From UBA2767 sp964194535 (GTDB lineage: Bacteria > Pseudomonadota > Alphaproteobacteria > Rhizobiales > Methyloligellaceae), in NCBI GenBank assembly GCA_964194535.1, contig CAXMMX010000085.1, positions 1 through 31,672 of the forward strand: a stretch of DNA of 31,672 bases, written 5' to 3'. Positions 14,873 through 23,073 of this stretch are shown piece after piece. Positions within the stretch are counted from its first letter, which is position 1. Each line of letters starts with the position of its first letter. The position numbers were made by a program, and so were the translations under genes. The notes under the pieces are model-generated. The model was not told the origin of the DNA. It made no database searches and saw only the letters and a list, made by a program, of their open reading frames with translations.

Positions 14873-15225
14873 CTTGCTAATCCCAATATTCGAGTGTGCT
14901 CACCGCGCTGAGAGGCGCAGGCCTAGGGTCCAGCCTCATTAATGGCATCCATTGAGCGAGCTGAACCCTAACACACTGAATGTGGGAATGCGACAGCGCG
15001 CTTCAAGTCATGAGTGCGGCTGACCGGGTATCAGGCTCTGAATGATAAAGCCTTGCCGAAGCCATTTTCTGGCCTTCCCGGGTATGCACGACTCGCAACA
15101 TTCGCGAAACCTGTTCGGCGCCGAATCAGGCATAGTGCGCTCTGTAACGTCTTGCAGCTCGCGGTTGTAGCGCAGGGGCGGAACACGCGAAGCGGCGGAA
15201 CAACGGGTCAAGGAGGCACTGCGGC
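14873..15225. other. Divergent spacer with one long imperfect hairpin
   Basis: AGGGTCCAGC (14925-14934) pairs with GCTGAACCCT (14960-14969) with one mismatch, and the interior AATGG/CCATT continues the stem. The rest has no supported gene. It should hold promoters for the two divergent transcripts. A clear ribosome site AAGGAGG lies at about 15210 before the phosphoesterase gene. Confidence 0.5.
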
Positions 15226-15966
15226 ATGGCGCGACAGGCTGATATGGGATTTGAAGCTCCCCTCCCGCTTCACGGAGAGCGCGGAGAAGACATTCTGGTG
15301 TGCGGCAAACATTTTTCCGCGGACCCGTCGGGCGCCCTCTACTGGCCCAGGCAAAAAACTCTGATTGTCGCCAATTTGTACCTTGAGAAGAAAATGGCCA
15401 AGGCCGGGAAGGGGCGTTTGCTTCCCCCTTATGACACGCGTTCCACATTGCGCCGTCTGGCGGGCGTGATGGACAGCTATGATCCTGACCGCGTCATCGT
15501 CCTGGACGACAGCTTACATGATGAAGCTGCCGCAGAACGGATGCCGCGTGCGGACAGGAAGAAGCTTTCCATTCTGCGCCAGGGCCGTGAATGGTACTGG
15601 GTCACCGGAAATTACGATCCCGACCTGCCGGACTGGCTGGGCGGTATCGTGTGCCCATCGCTGACGATTGAGGGCATCAAGTTCCGGTATGACCCTTCCA
15701 GCGGCCCCAAAACACACGAGGTTGCCGGACATTTGCACCCCGCTGCCCGGCTCATCCGCCGCGGCGCGCGCGTGCGGTGCAAATGTTTTATCTCCAATGG
15801 CGTGCGGCTGGTCATCCCTGCCTTCGGGGTTTATGCAGGCGGGCTGAATGTGCTGAACAAGACCTTCGCGGGGCTGTTTCAGAACGGCGATTTCCACGTC
15901 TGGATGCTGGGGCAAAAAGATGTGTACCCGGCCACGAAGCAGGAATTGCTGAGCGATACGGACTAG
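15226..15966 (+). CDS. PdeM-like metallophosphoesterase with altered metal ligands
   Basis: A 246-residue protein matching the ligase-associated DNA-damage-response endonuclease family PdeM along its length: YWPRQKTLIVANLYLEK, RLLPPYDTRSTLRRLA, VLDDSLHDE, GNYDPDLP, EVAGHLHPAARL and a conserved C-terminus VIPAFGVYAGGLNVL. Metallophosphoesterases need DxH, GD, GNH and GHxH. Here DxH is Asn50-Leu-Tyr52, GD is Asp94-Asp95 and GNH is Gly-Asn-Tyr130; only GHLH (168-171) is standard. The usual partners (DNA ligase, exonuclease and helicase genes) are absent here. It is therefore probably a divergent paralogue, perhaps catalytically dead or with new metal use. The codons for Asn50, Tyr52 and Tyr130 are clear in the DNA. 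Confidence 0.8.
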   Translation: MARQADMGFEAPLPLHGERGEDILVCGKHFSADPSGALYWPRQKTLIVANLYLEKKMAKAGKGRLLPPYDTRSTLRRLAGVMDSYDPDRVIVLDDSLHDEAAAERMPRADRKKLSILRQGREWYWVTGNYDPDLPDWLGGIVCPSLTIEGIKFRYDPSSGPKTHEVAGHLHPAARLIRRGARVRCKCFISNGVRLVIPAFGVYAGGLNVLNKTFAGLFQNGDFHVWMLGQKDVYPATKQELLSDTD

Positions 15967-15990
15967 ACCTGGGGTCAGGACCCTGAAAGC

Positions 15991-16791
15991 TTAATCGCGC
16001 CGGGTAAGGGCCGAAGCGAGCAGTCCCGCGCAAACCGCGATAATCACGGCAATGATGCCGTAGGCCAGCGGATAATCGAACGCGGCGGAAAAGACGAATC
16101 GCTCGAACCCCTGCTTGTCGATGGTGAGGTGGCTGCGGTTGTGGCTCAGCACGTCACCCTCGCGCAGCAGATAGACATCGGCAGCATATTTGCCGACAGG
16201 GACATTGGCTGGCAGGTCGACCGTTGCCCTGAACAGGTTACGTCCGACGAAGACGATACCTTCCGGGTTATAGATATAGAGTCCCTCCCGCTGTTTGATC
16301 CGCACAACGGCGCGGCGGAATTCCCCCAGTCCGCCGGTCGCCATGCTTGAGGTCTTTGCCCCGAGTGGCCTGAAAGCGATGCTGTCGAAACCCAGGCCAT
16401 AGGCGTTCAGCGTCGTTCGATCGGTAATGTCCTTCAATTCCCGGCCCGAGAGCAGCGCATAATAGCCAGGCGCATTGGCGAATGTTTGTGATTTGCTATT
16501 TATCCAGATTCCCGCGACCTGTGATTTTCTCCGCGATATAATCGTTTCCTTGGGGCCCCGGATAGCGACGACCACGTCATAGAGACCAGGCTCGAAATCC
16601 GATTGCCGGGAGTTTTCGATGGTGCCGAAGATAACGATTTTCTGGCCGGTGAAATTCGATTCAATGGCGATGTTGCGTGATGAGATATCCGACTCGATTT
16701 TCTCGGTTACCGGCGCGGCCAGCGCGGACATGCCGGAAGCGGCAATCCAGAGCCCTGTGAGCATGGCAAATATCAGGCGTCTGTTCATCAA
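15991..16791 (-). CDS. TIGR02186 family periplasmic, membrane-tethered protein
   Basis: A 266-residue protein with a signal peptide (LIFAMLTGLWIAASGMSALA, cleavage near residue 26), a periplasmic beta-rich body containing FEPGLYDVVVAIRGP, SIAFRPLG and LPANVPVGKYAADVYLLREGDVL, and a C-terminal membrane helix (about 240-262). This is the alphaproteobacterial TIGR02186 family, usually encoded directly after a TauE/SafE transporter as here, with ATG/TGA overlap. It probably forms an accessory subunit of that transporter. The function is not established. Confidence 0.88.
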   Translation of the reverse strand: MMNRRLIFAMLTGLWIAASGMSALAAPVTEKIESDISSRNIAIESNFTGQKIVIFGTIENSRQSDFEPGLYDVVVAIRGPKETIISRRKSQVAGIWINSKSQTFANAPGYYALLSGRELKDITDRTTLNAYGLGFDSIAFRPLGAKTSSMATGGLGEFRRAVVRIKQREGLYIYNPEGIVFVGRNLFRATVDLPANVPVGKYAADVYLLREGDVLSHNRSHLTIDKQGFERFVFSAAFDYPLAYGIIAVIIAVCAGLLASALTRRD

Positions 16792-17717
16792 TGCCCCCCG
16801 ATCGCCCGACCGATGCTGAACAGCTCGTCCGGCTCAACGACAAGATCGAACAGCAGGCGCAGACATACGCCAAGAACCATCAGCGCCAGCAGGGCGCGCA
16901 ACTGTTCGCCCTTGAGATGCTGGCCGGCCCTGGCGCCGAATTGAGCGCCGATGACACCGCCAACCATCAGCACCACCGCCAGCAGCACATCGACCGTCTG
17001 GTTGGTCGCGGAGTGCAGGATCGTGACCATGGCCGTGACGAAGATGATCTGAAACAGGGACGTTCCGATCACCACACTGGTCGGGACGCGCAGCAGATAG
17101 ATCATTGCCGGCACCATGATAAAGCCGCCGCCCACGCCCATGATGGCTGCGAGCAGCCCGACAAAAGTTCCGATCAGCAGAGGCGGAATGGCGCTGATAT
17201 AAAGTTTTGAACGCTTGAACCGCATCTTGAGGGGCATGCCGTGGATCCAGTTATGCTGGCCGGGGCGGCGCATGGACACGGGGTTTCCCGCCTTGGCGCG
17301 GCGGATGGCGCGCAGGCTTTCAATCAACATCAGGGAGCCAATGATGCCGAGAAACGTGACATAGCTGAGCGAAATGATGAGGTCGATCTGGCCGGTCTGG
17401 CGCAGCAACTTGACGAATTGCACGCCTACTACCGCTCCGGTCATGCCGCCCACAAGCAGCACCGTTCCCATCTTAATGTCTACATTGCCGCGCCGCCATT
17501 GCGCCAGTGCGCCCGACACCGAAGAGGCGACGATCTGGTTGGCCTCGGTTGCGATAGCGACGGCGGGCGGGATGCCGGAAAAAATCAGCAGCGGCGTCAT
17601 GAGAAACCCGCCGCCCACTCCGAACATGCCGGACAGGAATCCGACCGCGCCCCCCATCCCCAGTAAGACCAGGAGATTCACCGACATTTCGGCGATTGGA
17701 AGATATATCTCGAACAT
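16788..17717 (-). CDS. TauE/SafE (TSUP) family transporter, operon partner of TIGR02186
   Basis: A 309-residue membrane protein with about eight to nine helices. The two TSUP signatures are GAVGFLSGMFGVGGGFLMTPLLIFSGIPPAVA near residue 25 and GLLAAIMGVGGGFIMVPAMIYLLRVP in the second half, with ATEANQIVASSVSG in the first. It is likely an exporter of sulfite or another small anion working with the TIGR02186 protein. ATG 17717 (MFEIYLPIAEMSVN) matches the family's N-terminus. The frame is open 24 codons further upstream, but that Lys/Arg-rich extension has no clear ribosome site either. Confidence 0.9.
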   Translation of the reverse strand: MFEIYLPIAEMSVNLLVLLGMGGAVGFLSGMFGVGGGFLMTPLLIFSGIPPAVAIATEANQIVASSVSGALAQWRRGNVDIKMGTVLLVGGMTGAVVGVQFVKLLRQTGQIDLIISLSYVTFLGIIGSLMLIESLRAIRRAKAGNPVSMRRPGQHNWIHGMPLKMRFKRSKLYISAIPPLLIGTFVGLLAAIMGVGGGFIMVPAMIYLLRVPTSVVIGTSLFQIIFVTAMVTILHSATNQTVDVLLAVVLMVGGVIGAQFGARAGQHLKGEQLRALLALMVLGVCLRLLFDLVVEPDELFSIGRAIGGH

Positions 17718-17946
17718 TAATCGGCGCTTGTTTTTTTGCGTGCGCATTGCCTTGGGCGCGGAACTTTTCCACGACAGGGTGGTTTCCACCCCGAGCGGTC
17801 ATAACCGGGTGTCGGGACAATGCCTGAATGACGCTTCTTAAACGCCCGGCGCGACCATAAGTCAATGGGTTGATTGTGCTAATTTGTGAAACTAACCGTC
17901 TCGTCTGGTGGAACTCTAGAGAAGAAGGGTTAGTGCCTGGACGCCG

Positions 17947-20832
17947 CTAGCTGTGTAGCGCTTCGAGCTGCTGCAACAGAGTTGGCGTGGCTTTGCCTGT
18001 CCGGGCAATGCCTGTGCGGCTCTCGAATCTGCGGATTGCGGCTGTTGTCTGGGGGCCAAGCTTGCCGTCTGGCACACCGGCATCGTAACCGAGCTTGTTG
18101 AGCAGAAATTGCGTCCTGGCGATGAGCGCGGGGTCGCCGGAATTCAGGCTCGATTTGACCTTGGCATTACGCCAGCCGCCACGCGGCGGGCCTGTGCGGT
18201 TGGCGGCTTCTTTTACAGTTGCCGGCTTCCAGCGCTTGATAATCTTTTCTGCGGCGGAGAGGGAACGCGCCGGCAATTTCGGCCGGAGTGCACCGCGACG
18301 TTTATTAGCTTCCATGTCGCCCTGACGTGCCGCCAGAGTGAACCATTTATAGGCTTCCGCTGCATTTTTCTTCACGCCGAGGCCGCTTTCGTAAAGGATG
18401 CCCAGATTGAACTGGCTGTCGGCCAGCCCGTGCCGCGCGGCTTCAAGGAACCAGTTTTTCGCCGAAACGTAATCGGCGCCGCCCCCATCGGAGCGCGTGT
18501 AGAGGACCGCGAGATTGTGCATCGCACGGACATTTCCAAGCTCGGCCGCGCGCCGGTACCAGGTCCGCGCCATACCGATATCCTTTTTCACGCCCTGCCC
18601 GCGTTCATAAAGTGCGGCAAGCCGGTATTGGCCGGGCGCGAACCCCTGAGCCGCGGCACGGGTGTACCATTCAGCTGCCATTTTCAGGTTCCTGGATACG
18701 CCGGTTCCCTTTGCGTAGCGCGAAGCTACTTCGACCTGCGCTGCGGGGGCGCCACGCGCGGCGGCGACGCGCAGCGAGTGCGGGCCAATGCGCGCCGGCG
18801 GCATGCGTGTTTGCCGTTTGCCGGCAGCAGGAGTGACTTCGTTGGCGCGAGCGCTGTCAACCGGGTAGGGGTTAACTGATGCGGGTTTTGATGCGGCTTC
18901 CGGAGCCGGGGCCCGTTTGGGCAACGATATCAGCGCCTGTCTCGGCGAAGTCTGTGCGGGTGGAACCAGGGCCGGCGCAGCGGTGTTCGCTCGGGTGCGG
19001 GAGCGCGGAGCCGGAGCACGGGTAACGGGGTCCAAAATCTCCACCGAAACGCCGGGTATCTGCTGCTGACCGGCATTGGGTGGCAGGGACGCCAGCAGCG
19101 TGGCGGTCGAAATGACTTGCCCTGCCGGGATGACGGCGGCCGCGGGTCTTGGGGCAGGTGCCGGGAATTGCTGACTTGTCCGGGTAACGGGCGCTTGTGG
19201 CGGAGTTGCCAGCGGCGCTGGATGGATGGCTTGAGCTTGAGCGGGCGTTGCCGGTGCATTCATCATGCGTTCGGAATGCTGTTTCTTTTCAACTTGCGCT
19301 CTGGGCGCCTGGTTGGGGACCAATGCGGGCGCTTGAGGTGTAAAGTTTTGCAAAGCGCCGGTCACTGGAGCGTGCGATGGGGATTTCAGTCGCGCATAAA
19401 GCAGACCAGCACTGAGAAGCATTAGCCCCACCGCCGCAATGACGAGTATGGGCCGCGAGCGTTTGGAGTTGGAAGGATGCGCATCGTAGACCATGCCTGC
19501 CATGGGCTTTCTGGTGCGCCTGGAGGATTTGGCAGGCCGCGGTGCGGATTCATGGGCTGCCGCTGCCGCAGCCGCGCGGCGCGCTGATGCGATGAAATCG
19601 TTTTCGGCCTCAAAAGTTGGTTCAACACGCCCCTGTCGGCTGGCGCGGCGGGCTGTTTTGCCGGCACTACGCTGTTTGCCCGGCGCGGGCTGGTAATCGG
19701 GTATCGTGGCCCCTAGCTGGTCCGGCCTGGGCGCGGTCTGGCGAGAGGAGGTATCTGGCTCTTTTTCCAGCCCGGGCTGCTCATCTATCCAGATTTCGGC
19801 AAACTCTTCCGCGCTAGGCTGCGCCGCAGTGGCTTGTGCCGGTTGTTCAGTGCCGTGTTTGGTTGTGGCGTCGTCGCCATAATCGTGTGCACCGCCGGGC
19901 GATCCGATATTGGCGGCCAGCGAGTGCAGCGCTTCATTCATGGCTTTAAGCGTGCCGACCGTACGGGTATCCATCTCGCGAGCATTTTCGTTCAGCTCAT
20001 GCAATGCTTTCTCAATTGCATCGAGCCGTTTATTGCCATCGCCATTACCAAGGCTGCCGGTAGATTGCGCCCAGTTCATCAGGCTCACCAAGTGACCCTC
20101 AATGGCTTCGACCCGGGCATAATTCTGCCGCGCGTCGGAAAAGCTGGCAGTGAGTGCTTTCAGCTGGGATTCGATTGTTTGCAGCGCCGCGAGGTCATTC
20201 CTGCTGGAAAGCGCGGAGTCGAAGTGTTGCGCCAGCTCATCCATACGGTGCGTCAGGATATCAAAGTCGCTTGCCGGTGCGCTCGTTGCGAGCGAGCGCT
20301 CCAGCCGTTGGGTGACATCAGCGAAATCTTCGTTGAGCCGGTCATCTCCGAAATTAGGATTTGGACCATCGTCATTTGCACCGGTGAACTTACCCATGCG
20401 CTGCTCTAAATCACCCAAAGGCGTGCCATGCTGGCTCCTGTATGCGGTGCCGGCCTGAGTCACCTGTGCGGCGAGAGTCGTAGCCTGCGCGTGCACCCTG
20501 TCCAGTGTGGCGCTGGCGTTATCGGGCTGTGTGCCGCGCGCAGAGAGCGCCCTATCAGAGAGATCGTTGAGGCGCTGGTTCAGCTCGTCCAGAGCATTGG
20601 TGTAGCGGCGGTCACTTTCATCGAGACGGCCCATGAGCTTGCCCAGAAGCCCTTCGATATTGTCCATGGATGCTGATTTTGCGCGCGGCTGACTTGCGGC
20701 GTGCCGGGGTGCGCCCTGTTTGGGCATATTGATCTGGATCGCGGGAGGGTCGGAGAGACCTGCCGGTTTTTTCCCGGCCTTGGGAGGTCTCTGGCCCGGT
20801 GCCCCGGCACTCACATCTGATTCTATGGTCAT
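17947..20832 (-). CDS. PodJ-like polarity protein: coiled coil, TM, Sel1 repeats, peptidoglycan-binding domain
   Basis: A 961-residue bitopic membrane protein. Residues 1-320 are cytoplasmic with predicted coiled-coil stretches (IEGLLGKLMGRLDESDRRY, LDAIEKALHELNENA), followed by a low-complexity linker. DFIASARRAAAAAAAH stands shortly before the single transmembrane helix (about 460-480, ILVIAAVGLMLLSAGLLYA). A Pro/Ala/Gln-rich periplasmic spacer leads to about four Sel1 repeats (697-845), and a PG_binding_1 domain closes the protein (about 897-960, LNKLGYDAGVPDGKLGPQTTAAIRRFE). This is the architecture of Caulobacter PodJ and its relatives, which organise a cell pole. ATG 20832 has GGAG 5 nt upstream; an upstream in-frame start is less likely. 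Confidence 0.85.
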   Translation of the reverse strand: MTIESDVSAGAPGQRPPKAGKKPAGLSDPPAIQINMPKQGAPRHAASQPRAKSASMDNIEGLLGKLMGRLDESDRRYTNALDELNQRLNDLSDRALSARGTQPDNASATLDRVHAQATTLAAQVTQAGTAYRSQHGTPLGDLEQRMGKFTGANDDGPNPNFGDDRLNEDFADVTQRLERSLATSAPASDFDILTHRMDELAQHFDSALSSRNDLAALQTIESQLKALTASFSDARQNYARVEAIEGHLVSLMNWAQSTGSLGNGDGNKRLDAIEKALHELNENAREMDTRTVGTLKAMNEALHSLAANIGSPGGAHDYGDDATTKHGTEQPAQATAAQPSAEEFAEIWIDEQPGLEKEPDTSSRQTAPRPDQLGATIPDYQPAPGKQRSAGKTARRASRQGRVEPTFEAENDFIASARRAAAAAAAHESAPRPAKSSRRTRKPMAGMVYDAHPSNSKRSRPILVIAAVGLMLLSAGLLYARLKSPSHAPVTGALQNFTPQAPALVPNQAPRAQVEKKQHSERMMNAPATPAQAQAIHPAPLATPPQAPVTRTSQQFPAPAPRPAAAVIPAGQVISTATLLASLPPNAGQQQIPGVSVEILDPVTRAPAPRSRTRANTAAPALVPPAQTSPRQALISLPKRAPAPEAASKPASVNPYPVDSARANEVTPAAGKRQTRMPPARIGPHSLRVAAARGAPAAQVEVASRYAKGTGVSRNLKMAAEWYTRAAAQGFAPGQYRLAALYERGQGVKKDIGMARTWYRRAAELGNVRAMHNLAVLYTRSDGGGADYVSAKNWFLEAARHGLADSQFNLGILYESGLGVKKNAAEAYKWFTLAARQGDMEANKRRGALRPKLPARSLSAAEKIIKRWKPATVKEAANRTGPPRGGWRNAKVKSSLNSGDPALIARTQFLLNKLGYDAGVPDGKLGPQTTAAIRRFESRTGIARTGKATPTLLQQLEALHS

Positions 20833-21171
20833 CCCAACTCCAGAGGGCGCGATGCTTCGATAGCCCCCCATCGCTCAATGATGGAGGGACCTGTAAATTC
20901 AACTCTTCGCCCGGCGTAAAAAAACAGGGCAGAAGGCAAATGTCCGGAACGCAGCTACTGGATGGACCAATTCAGTGCACACGGTTTCAGTTGCCGGTAA
21001 ATATTAGGTTAAGTCCCATGTCATTTCGGGACACGGCTCAGAGCATGTTCCGATCATGCTCTTGGGGCTCGCGGGCTTGCCAACCGGGTTTCGTGCGGTC
21101 AATTTAAGCGGGAGGGTTCACGGATTTGTCCCTGCAAATCCCGGTCCGGGTCATTTGGAGACATGTGAAAA
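20833..21171. other. Divergent promoter region with a small hairpin
   Basis: GAGCATG and CATGCTC around TTCCGAT (about 21041-21061) form a perfect 7-bp hairpin, of a kind common in intergenic DNA of Rhizobiales-like genomes. No gene is supported here. The region separates the podJ-like gene from the plus-strand secreted protein. Confidence 0.5.
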
Positions 21172-21612
21172 ATGCGCAATCGGTGTGTGACTGCTCTATT
21201 GCTGGTGATGCTCATTGCCGCTCCCGTCATGGCGCAGCAGACCGCATCCGGGCGCTACACCATGACGCCTTCCGGCGAGGGCATGTTGCGTCTCGACACA
21301 CAAACGGGCGCCGTTTCCCATTGCATGCAAGATACCGGGAACTGGATCTGCAAGAGTATCGCCGATGACCGGAATGCGCTGGAGAATGAGATTGACCGCT
21401 TGAGCAATCAGAACCGGCAGCTGCGGGCGGAACTGGCGAAACGCGGGCTTGAAGCGCCACCGCAACTGGATCCTCAGGCAGAAGCACCAAAATCATGGCT
21501 GCCCGACGATAGCCAGGTTGAGGAGTTCATGAGTTTCTTTGAGAAGATCATGCGCCGGTTCAGGAAATATGCCGAATCCATGCAGGGCGATGCCTCTCCG
21601 GAACGGCCATGA
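21172..21612 (+). CDS. Secreted coiled-coil protein of unknown function
   Basis: A 146-residue protein with a clear signal peptide (CVTALLLVMLIAAPVMAQQ, cleaved after AQ-like site near 22). Then come a short conserved domain (GRYTMTPSGEGMLRLDTQTGAVSHC and GNWICKSIADD), a coiled coil (ALENEIDRLSNQNRQLRAELAKR) and an amphipathic C-terminus (VEEFMSFFEKIMRRFRKYAESM). The two cysteines (in SHCM and WICK) may form a disulfide in the periplasm. I recognise it as a type conserved in alphaproteobacteria, without a named function. The next gene, yjbQ, starts one base after its stop. Confidence 0.8.
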   Translation: MRNRCVTALLLVMLIAAPVMAQQTASGRYTMTPSGEGMLRLDTQTGAVSHCMQDTGNWICKSIADDRNALENEIDRLSNQNRQLRAELAKRGLEAPPQLDPQAEAPKSWLPDDSQVEEFMSFFEKIMRRFRKYAESMQGDASPERP

Positions 21613-21613
21613 G

Positions 21614-22045
21614 ATGATCAGCCCCGTCACGCAGAACGCAACCCATACACTGGTTTTCGAGACACGCGGGCCCGGTTTTACCGACATCACGGGCAAGATC
21701 GGCGCATGGCTCCATGATGAGAGTGTGCGAGAGGGGCTGCTGAGTGTGTTTATTGCCCACACATCGGCCTCCCTCACCATTCAGGAGAATGCCGACCCCG
21801 ACGTGCTGCGCGATCTTGCCGACGCACTGGAACGCATCGCGCCGCGCGAACACCCCTATCGCCACGCAAGCGAGGGAAGCGACGATATGCCCGCCCACAT
21901 CAGATCGATGATGACCGCAACCAGCCTGTCGATCCCCGTGCAGGAGGGACGCATGGCGCTCGGCACCTGGCAGGGCGTGTATCTGGTGGAACACCGCGAC
22001 GCCCCGCACCGCCGGCGGGTCGTACTCACATATTTGGGGTCCTAA
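21614..22045 (+). CDS. yjbQ: YjbQ/UPF0047 family protein
   Basis: A 143-residue UPF0047 protein (COG0432). Conserved motifs are HTSASLTIQENADPDVLRDL and HPYRHASEGSDDMPAHI, whose histidines and acidic residues line a metal-bearing pocket, and LGTWQGVYLVEHRDAPHRRRV near the end. E. coli YjbQ shows weak thiamin-phosphate synthase activity, but the natural role is unsettled. ATG 21614 lies one base after the preceding stop, so translation is coupled. Its stop codon TAA (22043-22045) lies inside stem-loop copy K. Confidence 0.92.
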   Translation: MISPVTQNATHTLVFETRGPGFTDITGKIGAWLHDESVREGLLSVFIAHTSASLTIQENADPDVLRDLADALERIAPREHPYRHASEGSDDMPAHIRSMMTATSLSIPVQEGRMALGTWQGVYLVEHRDAPHRRRVVLTYLGS

Positions 22046-22076
22046 AATATCGAAGCGGTAGGACAGATAAAAAGGT
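22036..22076 (-). repeat. Stem-loop family copy K
   Basis: On the minus strand: TTTTTATCT, then GTCCT, loop ACCGCTTCGATATTTT, then AGGAC; plus-strand arms are 22039-22043 and 22060-22064. It lies between convergent yjbQ and pip and includes the yjbQ stop codon. Confidence 0.78.
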
Positions 22077-22101
22077 CATCGCAGGACGGCTGAGAATTTA
22101 C

Positions 22102-23073
22102 TCAGGATGCGGCTTCCTGGCCAAACGCCCGCGTGGCGCTCACCAGTTCATGCACAATGCCGGGCTCGGTCATGGCATGGCCGGAATCCGGCACGATTTT
22201 CAATTCCGCCTCCGGCCAGGCCTGAGCAAGCTCCCATGCGCTTTTGAGCGGCGTTACCACATCGTAGCGGCCATGCACGATGATGCCGGGGATACCCTGC
22301 AGAAGGTGCGCGTTGGCAATCAGCTGATCGTCTGTTTCGAAGAAGCCTTTATGCACGAAATAGTGACACTCGATGCGTGCGAAGGCGAGGGCGTAGTCAC
22401 CCTGTGCAAAATGCTTCACCCGCTCTTCATCGTGGAGCAGCGAAAGCGTGGTGCCCTCCCATATGCTCCAGGCGCGCGCCGCCTCAAGCCGCACATCGCG
22501 GTTATCGCTGGTGAGCCGCTTGTAATAGGCGGATATCATGTCGCCGCGTTCATCTTCGGGGATGGGCGCCAGATAGGCCTCGAAGGCGTCGGGGTGAATC
22601 CAGTTGCATCCTTCCTGATAGAACCATTCAAGTTCACGGCGCCGCAACGTAAAGATACCGCGCAGAATGAGTTGGCTCACGCGTTCAGGATGGGTTTGCG
22701 CATAGGCGAGCGACAGGGTTGATCCCCATGACCCGCCAAGCAGTTGCCACCTCTCCAGCCCCAGATGCTCGCGCAGCCGCTCCATATCCGCCACCAGGTC
22801 CCAGGTGGTATTCTGTTCCAGCTCTGCATGAGGCGTGGAGTGGCCGCAGCCGCGCTGGTCGAGCAGGATGATGCGGTAATGGGCCGGGTCGTGAAACCGG
22901 CGCATGGTCGGATTAAATCCGCCGCCAGGTCCGCCATGGACCATGAGCACCGGCGCGCCTTCGGGATTGCCGGTTTCCTCGAAATAGATTTCGTGGAGTT
23001 CGGAGACCTTGAGCCGCCCTTTGTTATAGGGCGCGATCTCGGGATAGAGGCTGAGCCTGGATTTCCTAGCCAT
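22102..23073 (-). CDS. pip: Proline iminopeptidase (alpha/beta hydrolase, S33)
   Basis: Removes N-terminal proline from peptides in the cytoplasm. The 323-residue protein has the family fold: oxyanion-hole motif HGGPGGG (46-52), DQRGCGHS, nucleophile Ser115 in GGSWGSTLSLAYA, acid Asp in HGRYDVVTP and His in PDSGHAMTEP. ATG 23073 overlaps the TAG stop of the upstream symporter (ATGGCTAG), implying translational coupling. A start five codons further upstream is also open. It is thus the last gene of the DUF4212-symporter-pip operon. Confidence 0.95.
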   Translation of the reverse strand: MARKSRLSLYPEIAPYNKGRLKVSELHEIYFEETGNPEGAPVLMVHGGPGGGFNPTMRRFHDPAHYRIILLDQRGCGHSTPHAELEQNTTWDLVADMERLREHLGLERWQLLGGSWGSTLSLAYAQTHPERVSQLILRGIFTLRRRELEWFYQEGCNWIHPDAFEAYLAPIPEDERGDMISAYYKRLTSDNRDVRLEAARAWSIWEGTTLSLLHDEERVKHFAQGDYALAFARIECHYFVHKGFFETDDQLIANAHLLQGIPGIIVHGRYDVVTPLKSAWELAQAWPEAELKIVPDSGHAMTEPGIVHELVSATRAFGQEAAS

